Source of the DNA: Vreelandella salicampi
Lineage (GTDB): Bacteria; Pseudomonadota; Gammaproteobacteria; Pseudomonadales; Halomonadaceae
Length of the DNA stretch: 64,000 nucleotides
Direction: 5' to 3'
Assembly: GCF_013415105.1 (NCBI RefSeq)
Contig: NZ_JACCDF010000007.1
Location: forward strand, 124,001-188,000
Shown: positions 36,806-45,054 of the stretch, piece after piece
How positions within the stretch are numbered: the stretch's first letter is position 1
How the letters are laid out: the number at the start of each line of letters is the position of its first letter
The notes under the pieces: model-generated
What the model was told of the DNA's origin: nothing
Seen by the model: only the letters and a program-made list of their open reading frames with translations
The model's database searches: none
Translations under genes and position numbers: made by a program

Positions 36806-38689
36806 TCACACTTGTTTTTTGGAGCGACTGCTGTTGGCTGCTGCGACACTTTCTATTGTATCTGCCGCTGCCTGGCCTAGCACCTCAGGAATGGTCTGTC
36901 GCACATAGCGACCCGGCGCGGGCTCGATAATGGAGAGTTCGCCCTCGCCCGGCTGGCGCACCGGTACCATTTTCTCTTTATCGACATAGCCGTTATCGGT
37001 CATCCACGCCTGCCAATGCGGCCACCAAGAGCCCTCATTAAAGGTGGCGCCTTCAAACCACGCTTCATGCGTGTCTGGCAGTTCACTGTTAGTCCAATAG
37101 CCATACTTGTTCTTATGCGGCGGATTGACAATCCCCGCAATATGGCCCGAACCGCCTAGCACAAACGTTACCGGCCCCTTGGGTAGCAGTGCGCCATAGT
37201 AGGTGCTGTTCCACTTGGCAATATGGTCTTCTTTCGTGGAGATGAAATAGCTTGGCGTCGACACCTTGCGTAGATCAATCTTCACGCCATCCAGCTCAAT
37301 GCCGTTTGGCTCGACCAGGCGATTTTCCAGGTACATGTGGCGCAAGTACCACACATGCGTCCCCGCCGGCAGATTGGTACCGTCGGTGTTCCAATATAGC
37401 AGGTCGAAGGCGGGCGGATTTTCACCTTTCAGGTAATTGTTAATATAGAACGACCAAAACAGGTCATTTTCTTTCAACAAATTAAAGGTATACGCCATCG
37501 AGCGGCCATCTAAATAACCTTTATCCTCTACGGTTCGCTCAATCCCTTGCACCACCTGTTCGTTGAGGAATACCCCCACATCGCCTGGGTCACGGAAGTC
37601 CTGCAGTGTGGCCATATAGGTGACAGACTTCACCTTGCGGCCGCGTCGTGTGCTCGTAAGATACGCCATCACCGAGGCGGTCAGCGTCCCACCGATGCAG
37701 TAACTCATCAGATTGACGGATTTTTCACCACACGCTTGCTCAATGGCTTCTATCGCACTGATGGGACCCATTTGCATGTAGTCCGCCCAAGTGAGATCAC
37801 GTTGTGCAGGACCAGGGTTGCGCCAGGAGATCAAAAACACGGTATGCCCTTGATCCACCAGCCACTTCATAAGCGAGTTGTCCTGGCGAAGATCCAGAAT
37901 GTAATACTTATTGATCCAGGGTGGTACGACCAGCAGAGGCGTTTTGAACGTCTTCTCCGTCGTCGGCGTGTACTGAATCAGCTGAATCAGCTCGTTTTCG
38001 TACACCACCGAGCCCGGCGTAACGGCAATATTGTCGCCCACGCCAAAAGCGCTGCGATCCGTCATACGCACGTTAATGCCTTCTGCCGAGTTTTCCAGAT
38101 CTTCACGCAAACGAGCCAATCCATCGACGAGGTTTTGGCCGCGTGTTTCCAGCGTCTGGCGCATCACTTCCGGGTTGGTGGCAACGAAGTTGGTCGGCGC
38201 CATGGCGTTAACCATTTGACGCGCATAAAACTGTAAGTGTTGCTTACGAGTCTCATCCAAGCCATCAAGGTTCTCAATCAACTCTTCCACTAGCTGAGAG
38301 AACAGCAGGTATTGCTGCATGATAGCCAGATAGTAAGGTTCTTGCGTCCAAGCCTCGTCTTTAAAACGACGATCCCCTTTCGCAGGCTGGATCAACGGTT
38401 CGACGTTTTCTCCCGCCATGGAGCGCACACCTTGCTGCCATAACAGCCATTGATCTTGCGCTAAGCGCGCTTGGGTCTGCCACAGCAGCGTAGGATTTTC
38501 CGCCAGTGCCTTGGCCCCGGCTTCGAAACTTTCGCGCATATCGCTATAAACGGAGTCTGCTGCCTCGCTTGGCGCTATGCGGGCGAGCAGATCCTGCATC
38601 AAGGCTTGGTACTGCTCACCGATCTCTTTCAGCTGAGCGTTCCAGGCATCCGTATCTACCTGAGATGGCATTTCCCACCCTGATTGCAT
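36806..38689 (-). CDS. phaC: Class I polyhydroxyalkanoate synthase PhaC
   Basis: Polymerises (R)-3-hydroxyacyl-CoA into PHA granules. The 627-residue product has an N-terminal PhaC_N domain and an alpha/beta-hydrolase core. Its triad reads Cys331, Asp488 (TKEDHIAKW) and His516 (GGSGHIAGIVNPP). The lipase-like box reads Ser-Tyr-Cys-Ile-Gly-Gly, with Ser in place of the first Gly of the usual GxCxGG. The start ATG has GGGAGAG ahead of it. phaP lies upstream; phaA and phaB are not in the window. Confidence 0.93.
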   Translation of the reverse strand: MQSGWEMPSQVDTDAWNAQLKEIGEQYQALMQDLLARIAPSEAADSVYSDMRESFEAGAKALAENPTLLWQTQARLAQDQWLLWQQGVRSMAGENVEPLIQPAKGDRRFKDEAWTQEPYYLAIMQQYLLFSQLVEELIENLDGLDETRKQHLQFYARQMVNAMAPTNFVATNPEVMRQTLETRGQNLVDGLARLREDLENSAEGINVRMTDRSAFGVGDNIAVTPGSVVYENELIQLIQYTPTTEKTFKTPLLVVPPWINKYYILDLRQDNSLMKWLVDQGHTVFLISWRNPGPAQRDLTWADYMQMGPISAIEAIEQACGEKSVNLMSYCIGGTLTASVMAYLTSTRRGRKVKSVTYMATLQDFRDPGDVGVFLNEQVVQGIERTVEDKGYLDGRSMAYTFNLLKENDLFWSFYINNYLKGENPPAFDLLYWNTDGTNLPAGTHVWYLRHMYLENRLVEPNGIELDGVKIDLRKVSTPSYFISTKEDHIAKWNSTYYGALLPKGPVTFVLGGSGHIAGIVNPPHKNKYGYWTNSELPDTHEAWFEGATFNEGSWWPHWQAWMTDNGYVDKEKMVPVRQPGEGELSIIEPAPGRYVRQTIPEVLGQAAADTIESVAAANSSRSKKQV

Positions 38690-38793
38690 ACTTACTCTCC
38701 CTTAATACCCGCGCGAGCGCACTTAGCGCCTCACGCTTCAGGCTTAGCTTGGTAACAAGCCCACAACGTTCACTTAATGATAAAACAAAAGTA

Positions 38794-38812
38794 CGGCGCC
38801 CTTTTGGCGCCG
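38794..38812 (-). terminator. Hairpin between phaP and phaC
   Basis: Seven-base-pair CGGCGCC / GGCGCCG stem with a 5-nt loop, followed on the minus strand by a T-rich stretch. It would trim the phaP transcript, so phasin is made in excess over the synthase. Confidence 0.65.
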
Positions 38813-38830
38813 CATTCATTTATCTACTGC

Positions 38831-39268
38831 TTAGCTTTTGGTGCTGTTAGCGCCACCGCTGCGCGACGACTGGCTTGATGCCTTAGCCGTTGATTGGGAT
38901 TGGCCTTTTGCTGCAGCACTGGCTTGCTCGCTCATCTGCTTGCCAGCTTCGCTGAATAGCTTTTCCATTTCTGACTTGAACTCAACACTCATCTCGCTCA
39001 TGGCGCGAGCATCTTCTTGCATTTGCTGCGAGAGCTCGTTGAGCATTTCGGCTTGCTTGGCACCAAATTCTTTCAAGCTTTCCGCATCCTCAATCTCGCT
39101 CGCGCTACGCATGCGCTCAGTACCCATATGGCTGTAGCGCTTCATGGCTTCCAGCTGGTACTGGGTCATTTTTTCCATGTTGTTGAGCATCAGCGAATTT
39201 ACCTTGCGCATTGGCTCAAACAGTTGGCGTGTCTGCGTGTTGAAAGCGTCCATCATTTTATCTTGCAT
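38831..39268 (-). CDS. phaP: Phasin (PHA granule-associated protein)
   Basis: A 145-residue amphipathic helical protein that coats PHA granules. Residues 1-115 are a continuous heptad-like helix (FEPMRKVNSLMLNNMEKM, QYQLEAMKRYSHM) typical of phasin_2 proteins. The last 30 residues are a Ser/Ala/Lys/Gln-rich tail. The start ATG is preceded by AAGGAG. Its position directly upstream of phaC supports the call. Three direct repeats lie just upstream of the start. Confidence 0.85.
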   Translation of the reverse strand: MQDKMMDAFNTQTRQLFEPMRKVNSLMLNNMEKMTQYQLEAMKRYSHMGTERMRSASEIEDAESLKEFGAKQAEMLNELSQQMQEDARAMSEMSVEFKSEMEKLFSEAGKQMSEQASAAAKGQSQSTAKASSQSSRSGGANSTKS

Positions 39269-39291
39269 GGTATCTACTCCTTGGTTGAGTC

Positions 39292-39333
39292 GTTACATGC
39301 TTAAATTGTTACGTGCTTGCGATGTTGCGTGCT
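39292..39333 (-). repeat. Three direct repeats upstream of phaP
   Basis: On the plus strand the units gttacatgct, gttacgtgct and gttgcgtgct begin at 39292, 39308 and 39324, exactly 16 bp apart. They stand 24-65 bp ahead of the phaP start codon. The regular spacing suggests a repeated protein-binding site. Confidence 0.45.
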
Positions 39334-39419
39334 GTCAGCTTTGCTGCAGTGCAAAAAGAATAGTCAAACCCCTATGCCTTTGCAACTGTGCGTTTACAAC
39401 TGCCAGTACGGTTGGCTTG

Positions 39420-39899
39420 CTAGCTGTTCTCGCGTTTGGTACGTGAACGGGCAGATGCCGCCTTCGCTTTGCTACCGCTGCTGCTAGCATGGCTATCACT
39501 GTTGCTGGAACCACTGCTGCTGGAACTGCTTTTGCTGGCGCTGCTATTGGATGCTCCCCTGCCCGAGGTCGCATCACTCGTCGTTTGCGATGAGGTGCTG
39601 CTATCACTGTCCTCCGGGCTTCCGGTCGAATAACTGGCATTACCTGCTTGCTTTAGCATATCCATCATCATTTGCTGATAAGTGCCAAAGTTTGCCAACC
39701 CTTGAGACAACCCCTGCTGCATCATGGGCTGCTGCAAATACGGCTTCATCAGGCTCATAGGGTCATAGCCATCGACCCCAGATTCCATCTGACGCTGAAT
39801 GTTATCCAAAAGGCTTTGCTGAAACGCTTCGACATCCGGTAAGCCCAGCGCGCGGCGAAACTCATCTGGCGTAAGGTCAAATTCTACGTTTATTTTCAT
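39420..39899 (-). CDS. Phasin-linked conserved protein (DUF6489-like)
   Basis: A 159-residue protein of unknown function. The N-terminal part (1-90) is well ordered: MKINVEFDLTPDEFRRALGL, then amphipathic helices rich in Met and Gln. It fits what I recall of DUF6489, a small family found beside PHA genes. From about residue 92 the chain is almost pure Ser with Ala, Asp and Lys, ending in a basic SARSRTKREN. The composition of this tail resembles that of PhaP. Granule association is inferred from position and tail only. Confidence 0.65.
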   Translation of the reverse strand: MKINVEFDLTPDEFRRALGLPDVEAFQQSLLDNIQRQMESGVDGYDPMSLMKPYLQQPMMQQGLSQGLANFGTYQQMMMDMLKQAGNASYSTGSPEDSDSSTSSQTTSDATSGRGASNSSASKSSSSSSGSSNSDSHASSSGSKAKAASARSRTKRENS

Positions 39900-40065
39900 T
39901 GCTCTCTCCTCATCGCGCTACCCTGAGTGTAGCAGTCATTTCGCACCTTCACCGTGAACGGTTAACACCATTTAACGCACGCTCTTCAGTGCTCTTTTTA
40001 GCATTATCTCCCGCATTTTTTTAACACCACCTTTAGTACTGCCTTTAGCCTTTAGTGCTCCCCCT

Positions 40066-41157
40066 TCAGCACTGACCCAGCCTCGGGGTGGAAACGCTAA
40101 CATCCGCATTTTGGCCCCGATGGCGCAACCAATGATCTACCAATGTGATCGCCATCATCGCCTCAGCAATAGGGGTGGCGCGAATGCCCACACATGGGTC
40201 GTGACGCCCTTTGGTTACTATTTCAACCGGCTCGCCGTGCACATCAATGGAGCGCCCCGGCGTCGTGATACTGGAGGTGGGCTTGAGGGCTAAGCGAGCA
40301 ATAATCGGCTGCCCGCTGGAAATACCGCCAAGTACGCCCCCCGCGTGGTTGGAGAGAAAGCCGTCTGGCGTCATTTCGTCGCGGTGTTCGCTGCCACGTT
40401 GGGCCACACTGGCAAACCCGGCGCCGATCTCAACGCCTTTGACGGCGTTAATGCTCATCAAGCCATGGGCAAGCTCCGCGTCCAAACGGTCAAACACCGG
40501 CTCCCCAAGCCCCACGGGCACGCCTTCCGCTACCACGGTGATTTCTGCGCCCACGGAGTCCTGATCGCGGCGCAGTTGGTCCATATACGCCTCAAGCTCG
40601 GGCACTTTATCCGGGTCAGGGCTAAAAAATGCGTTCTGATCAACGGAATCCCAGGTTTTGAAGTCAATTTTGATCGGCCCAAGCTGGCTCATATAACCGC
40701 GAATCACCACGCCTTGAGCAGCGAGAAACTGCTTGGCGATGGCCCCCGCCGCCACGCGCATGGCGGTTTCCCGGGCGCTGGAGCGACCGCCACCACGGTA
40801 ATCGCGATGACCGTATTTGTGATGGTAGGTGTAATCGGCATGCGCTGGGCGAAACTGGTCTTTGATTTTGGAGTAGTCTTTGGAGCGCTGATCGGTATTC
40901 TCGATCAAAAGGCCGATTGAGCAGCCCGTCGTTTTGCCTTCAAACACGCCAGAAAGTATGCGCACTTGGTCAGACTCTTGGCGCTGCGTGGTGTGGCGTG
41001 AGCTGCCGGGACGGCGGCGGTCCAAGTCGCGCTGCAGGTCTTCTTCCGAGAGGGGCAACCCTGGCGGGCAGCCGTCGACAATGGCGCCCAAAGCAGCGCC
41101 GTGGCTCTCGCCAAAAGTGGTAACGGTAAATAGCTTGCCAAACGTATTGCCAGACAT
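40066..41157 (-). CDS. aroC: Chorismate synthase
   Basis: Last common step of aromatic amino-acid synthesis: EPSP to chorismate, requiring reduced FMN. The 363-residue product has the signatures [20 protein letters not shown] (near the N-terminus), [20 protein letters not shown] and [20 protein letters not shown]. The ATG at 41157 follows TGAGGAAA and gives the family N-terminus [10 protein letters not shown]; the frame remains open upstream into prmB. It lies 13 bp after prmB. Confidence 0.96.
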   Translation of the reverse strand: MSGNTFGKLFTVTTFGESHGAALGAIVDGCPPGLPLSEEDLQRDLDRRRPGSSRHTTQRQESDQVRILSGVFEGKTTGCSIGLLIENTDQRSKDYSKIKDQFRPAHADYTYHHKYGHRDYRGGGRSSARETAMRVAAGAIAKQFLAAQGVVIRGYMSQLGPIKIDFKTWDSVDQNAFFSPDPDKVPELEAYMDQLRRDQDSVGAEITVVAEGVPVGLGEPVFDRLDAELAHGLMSINAVKGVEIGAGFASVAQRGSEHRDEMTPDGFLSNHAGGVLGGISSGQPIIARLALKPTSSITTPGRSIDVHGEPVEIVTKGRHDPCVGIRATPIAEAMMAITLVDHWLRHRGQNADVSVSTPRLGQC

Positions 41158-41170
41158 GGGCGTTATTTCC

Positions 41171-42145
41171 TCACGCAAAAGACGCCGCATGGGCGTCGAG
41201 TTCAGCGGCGGAAAGGGCAAACACGCCCTGGCCACCACGCTCGAATTCTAGCCAAATAAAAGGCACCTCGGGGAAAGCCGCTTCGACGTGGCTATCCGAG
41301 TTACCCACTTCCACCACCAGCCAGCCGTCATCGTTTAAATGTCCGCGCGCCTCACGCAGAATGCGCCGAACGATGTCCAGGCCATCGCTACCCGCGCCTA
41401 GCGCAAGCGACGGCTCGTGACGAAATTCCGCAGGCATGGTGGCTAAATCACGGGTATCGACATACGGCGGGTTGGAAACGATCAGATCGAAGCGCTGCCC
41501 CGCCAGGCCATCAAACACATCGGACTCAACCGCGCGCACGCGTTCGCCCACGTCATGGCGGGTAATGTTCTCTCGTGCTACGGAAAGTGCCTCCTGGCTG
41601 ATATCGGCCAAGATGACGTCGCTGGTGGGCAGATAAAGCGCGGTGGCAATGCCGATACAGCCCGAGCCGGTGCAAAGATCCAACACCCGTGTGGGCGGCT
41701 CATCCGGGAACCACGCCGCAAAGCCGTCTTCGATGAGTTCGGCAATCGGCGAGCGTGGAATTAATACCCGCTCGTCGACGTTAAACGGGAAGCCGGCAAA
41801 AAAAGCCTCACCCAGCAAGTACGGCAGCGGGCGACGGGTTTCGATGCGCGCGCGGACAAGCGCCACTATACGGGCGCGCTCCATGGGCAAAAGACGTGCC
41901 TCCAATACCGCCGGATCGATATCCCACGGTAGATGCAGTGCACCCAAACAAAGCGCCACGGCTTCATCCCACGCCGAAGCGGTGCCATGAGCATAATGCA
42001 GGCCTGCAAGGTGGAACTCGCTAGCGACCCAACGCAGATAGTCGCGCAGGGTGTAAAGCTCCTGAGAGACGTCTGCGTCACTTAACGTGAGCGTTGACAC
42101 CGCTTGGGAAGCGGCTTGAGACTGAGAAGAAAGCGTGGTGGCCAC
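41171..42145 (-). CDS. prmB: Ribosomal protein L3 N5-glutamine methyltransferase PrmB
   Basis: SAM-dependent methyltransferase of 324 residues that modifies a Gln of ribosomal protein L3. It has the SAM motif [18 protein letters not shown] and the catalytic [14 protein letters not shown]. The longer N-terminal helical domain separates it from PrmC. The start codon is GTG at 42145, preceded by AGGAG. prmB-aroC is a common gammaproteobacterial pair. Confidence 0.93.
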   Translation of the reverse strand: MATTLSSQSQAASQAVSTLTLSDADVSQELYTLRDYLRWVASEFHLAGLHYAHGTASAWDEAVALCLGALHLPWDIDPAVLEARLLPMERARIVALVRARIETRRPLPYLLGEAFFAGFPFNVDERVLIPRSPIAELIEDGFAAWFPDEPPTRVLDLCTGSGCIGIATALYLPTSDVILADISQEALSVARENITRHDVGERVRAVESDVFDGLAGQRFDLIVSNPPYVDTRDLATMPAEFRHEPSLALGAGSDGLDIVRRILREARGHLNDDGWLVVEVGNSDSHVEAAFPEVPFIWLEFERGGQGVFALSAAELDAHAASFA

Positions 42146-42305
42146 GGTGGCTCCTGGTTAGCAGGCGGTCATCAAATCCGTCGATACGGTATAGAAAGGA
42201 TTGTACCTTTCACATTGTCCGGTTCACAGCGGCGGCAAGGCCGCTATACTGTGCGCTTTCGCGATCATTCCACTCACGTTTACCGTCTGCCCATTCGAGT
42301 TTGCC

Positions 42306-42875
42306 ATGACACGCCGCCCCCATCAGCCCGACGATGACGATATCAGCGCCTTTCGCCAAGCATTGGAAGCGGCAGGCGTGCGCCGTATCGACAGGAACCA
42401 GGCTGATCCGGGCAAACCCAAGCGCAATACCGCCAATCAGGCAGTGCGCCGTCAAGCCGCCGTGGAAAGCCAAAGCCTACAAACCACCGGGCGCACCTCT
42501 GATGGGCGTGTTGAAGCGGTACGTCCGTCGGAGTATTTGGAATTTTCCGTGCCTGACCTGCCGTGGCGCACGCTCAGCCAACTCAAGCGCGGCCAAACCG
42601 CTTGGCAAGCGGGGCTGGATCTTCACGGCTACACCTTGGAAGAAGCCCGCGCCCAGCTAGAAAGTTTTTTGCGCGACGCGGCCGCCCAATACATGCGCTG
42701 CGTGCTGATCGTCCACGGCAAGGCATGGGGCACCACGGCAGACTACCCGGTGCTAAAAAGCCACACCAACGCGTGGCTTCGCGAATGGCCCGGCGTGCTA
42801 GCTTTTTGCTCCGCCATCGAGATCGACGGCGGCACGGGCGCGGTCTATGTTTTGCTGCGCAAGAGCGGGCGGTAG
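42306..42875 (+). CDS. Smr-domain protein (SmrA/YdaL-like)
   Basis: A 189-residue protein with a polar N-terminal half and a C-terminal Smr (small MutS-related) domain from about 100. It opens with LDLHGYTLEEARAQLESFL and includes LIVHGKAWG and the last strand GAVYVLLRKS. Stand-alone Smr proteins act as structure-dependent nucleases in some species. The ATG at 42306 gives the family N-terminus MTRRPHQPDDDD. Its last 78 bp overlap the convergent patatin gene. Confidence 0.88.
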   Translation: MTRRPHQPDDDDISAFRQALEAAGVRRIDRNQADPGKPKRNTANQAVRRQAAVESQSLQTTGRTSDGRVEAVRPSEYLEFSVPDLPWRTLSQLKRGQTAWQAGLDLHGYTLEEARAQLESFLRDAAAQYMRCVLIVHGKAWGTTADYPVLKSHTNAWLREWPGVLAFCSAIEIDGGTGAVYVLLRKSGR

Positions 42876-43859
42876 CGATGCATCCAGCGCCTTATTAGTT
42901 AAGTGGTGCCCTAAGCGAATCAGCTCGTTGGCGCGGTGGAATTCGTAAGCGCTGCACACGGTTTTAGGCACTTCGATCAGCACGTCCGGTGGGTAGCCAG
43001 CGATCTTATATTTGGCAAGCGCCGCTTGGGTAATATCGAACGACTCCAGCACCATATCCAGCTTGCTCCATTCGCGCTTACCGCGCTCCTCGGCGCTTTC
43101 GTTGTTGCCATTGTCGCCGGCAAAGTTGCCTAACCCTTCCCATAACCGGCGGGTGGCGTTTCGTACGTCGACAACCCACCCGCCGATACTTTCTTCTTGC
43201 TCGCGTTTGGCATCGCTGATGCTATCGGCGTTTTCCGCTGCCGGCAGCATATCCTCCAGCGACACCGGCTGCGGGCTGTGCGCGGTCACGTTGACCGCCA
43301 CAACCAAATCCGCCTCGTGAGCGGCCACCGCAGGCAAAATCGGCAATGGATTAAGCAGGCCGCCGTCGACCAACACTTGATCGCCCTGGTGTACCGGGGT
43401 AATCACCCCCGGCACGGCGATGGACGCGCGGATGGCACGCAACAGCGAGCCCTTTTGGAACCAAACCTCACGCTGGCGCACCAAATCAGTCGCCACGGTG
43501 GTCACCGGAATCGACAGGTCTTCGATCTGCATGTCACCCACCAGGCTTTTGAGCTTCTCCATCACCTTGTTGGCGCGCATGGCGCCCATCGGGCTCCAGG
43601 TCACATCCACCAATTTGACCACGTCAAGATAATCCAGCTGACTTACCCAATCGCGGTACTCAGGCAGCTTTCCCGCCGCATAAACGCCGCCAACCACGGC
43701 GCCCATTGAGCAGCCGGAAACGGAGATAATCTCAAAACCGCGTGCCTCTAACGCGTCAATCACCCCGATATGGGCGTAACCCCGCGCACCACCGCTGCCT
43801 AGCACCAACGCGACTTTATTGCCCGAACGCGCCGACACTGATTGGGTCAGTTCATCCAT
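42798..43859 (-). CDS. rssA: Patatin-like phospholipase (RssA-type)
   Basis: Patatin-fold serine hydrolase of 353 residues. It has the oxyanion loop VLGSGGARGYAHIGV (19-33), nucleophile Ser51 in GCSMG (49-53) and catalytic Asp165 in VDGGLLNPLP. The length and sequence fit the RssA/YchK group. The C-terminal 26 residues are read from DNA that also encodes the end of the Smr protein on the other strand. The start overlaps the upstream hydrolase by 8 nt. Confidence 0.88.
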   Translation of the reverse strand: MDELTQSVSARSGNKVALVLGSGGARGYAHIGVIDALEARGFEIISVSGCSMGAVVGGVYAAGKLPEYRDWVSQLDYLDVVKLVDVTWSPMGAMRANKVMEKLKSLVGDMQIEDLSIPVTTVATDLVRQREVWFQKGSLLRAIRASIAVPGVITPVHQGDQVLVDGGLLNPLPILPAVAAHEADLVVAVNVTAHSPQPVSLEDMLPAAENADSISDAKREQEESIGGWVVDVRNATRRLWEGLGNFAGDNGNNESAEERGKREWSKLDMVLESFDITQAALAKYKIAGYPPDVLIEVPKTVCSAYEFHRANELIRLGHHLTNKALDASLPPALAQQNIDRARAAVDLDGGAKS

Positions 43860-44799
43860 GCCTCACCCCCTGATGTTCATGGCGTGCCGTTGTTTGCTGA
43901 ATGGAAGTGTACTGAATGATGGTGTCCGCGACGGACGCCACCGCTGCCGGTTCCAGATGCAAATGATGCCCTCCAGCCAGTACCTGCCGAGTGAGCGTCG
44001 GCACTGCCTGGCGGGCTTTTTTTGCCCACGCACGCTCGCCTAAAATGCCGCCTTCGCCTTCGACCAACAGCACCGGGCAACGCATATCGCCCAGCATCGA
44101 CAGCACCTGCTCTGGGGTAAAACGCACCAGCGACGGTTTGAGTAGCCGACCATCGGTGCGCAGTAACACATGGCCGTCGCCATCAGGGCGGCTGTTGCGT
44201 GCCACCAGCGGCCGCGCCGTATCCGCATCAATCGGCGTAACGCCCCCGGCCACGCGCGCGGCCACGGCACTTTCGATATCCACATAGCGCGGTGGGTTTG
44301 AGCGCGGGCGCCGGTGGGCCATCAACCCCTTGCGCAGTTGCGCGGCCGTCTCTTCCGGCGCCGTGGTGATCGCCCCAAGACCATCGATAAGCAAGAGCTG
44401 TGTTACCCGTTCAGGCACAGAAGCAGCGAGCAGGCAACTGACGGCTGCGCCCATGGAATGCGCCAGCAAGGTGGTTTGCGACAGCGCCAATTCATCCATG
44501 GCGTCGAGCACATCGTGGCAGTAATCCCAGAGGGCATAATCGTGCTGAGTGGCTGCTTCGCCTGGCGACTCACCGTGTCCACGGAAATCGATCGCCACAA
44601 TGCGAATATCCAGTGCTTGCACCAAACGCGGCGCCAGCCGGGAAAAACTCGCGGCGTTATCCAGCCAACCGTGCAACGCAAGCCACACGGGCGCATCGCG
44701 TCGCCCCCAGCTCAACGCCGCCAAGCGCCCGTTAGCCAAACGTAGCGGCTCGGCGGGCAGCATAGTGTCTGCTGTTTGTGTTTTTGACGCTGTTGTCAT
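43852..44799 (-). CDS. Alpha/beta-hydrolase fold protein
   Basis: Hydrolase of about 315 residues with the oxyanion HGWLDNAASF, nucleophile elbow LLAHSMGAAVSCLL (Ala in place of the usual first Gly) and a C-terminal catalytic His in LAGGHHLHLEP. The ATG at 44799 follows GAAGGAATTG; an upstream in-frame ATG at 44850 would add 17 residues. It is coupled to the patatin gene by an 8-nt overlap. The substrate is unknown; esterase or serine hydrolase is all that can be said. Confidence 0.8.
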   Translation of the reverse strand: MTTASKTQTADTMLPAEPLRLANGRLAALSWGRRDAPVWLALHGWLDNAASFSRLAPRLVQALDIRIVAIDFRGHGESPGEAATQHDYALWDYCHDVLDAMDELALSQTTLLAHSMGAAVSCLLAASVPERVTQLLLIDGLGAITTAPEETAAQLRKGLMAHRRPRSNPPRYVDIESAVAARVAGGVTPIDADTARPLVARNSRPDGDGHVLLRTDGRLLKPSLVRFTPEQVLSMLGDMRCPVLLVEGEGGILGERAWAKKARQAVPTLTRQVLAGGHHLHLEPAAVASVADTIIQYTSIQQTTARHEHQGVRHG

Positions 44800-44907
44800 C
44801 TCAATTCCTTCACCCGATAGGCGTAAGTCGCTACCATCACAACGCTTCATCCGTCATATCGCTAGCGATATTGGCTCCTACTCCCGCTGAGATTACAAGA
44901 GGCCGAC

Positions 44908-45000
44908 ATGAAACCCCACCGCGATACCCGCACCCGTAACTGGATCTTTTTTATCACTGTTGTGAGCGCCGTTGTGGTAGGCATGTGGCTTGCCCGCTAG
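44908..45000 (+). CDS. Possible 30-residue single-span membrane peptide
   Basis: An ORF of 30 codons with a basic polar head (MKPHRDTRTRN) and one hydrophobic helix (WIFFITVVSAVVVGMWLA) ending in Arg. AAGAGGCCG lies ahead of the ATG at a usable distance. Charge distribution predicts an N-in single-pass membrane peptide. It lies between two leftward genes and is the only rightward frame there. Short length limits certainty. Confidence 0.45.
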   Translation: MKPHRDTRTRNWIFFITVVSAVVVGMWLAR

Positions 45001-45054
45001 CGAGACTGGCATCGACTATCCAGTAAAAGCCGGAGCCGATGTCTTAAGCGCGTG

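Noticed and set aside
37547-38236. 229-codon antisense frame within phaC
   Set aside because: It is a mirror of the phaC reading frame with no initiation signal.
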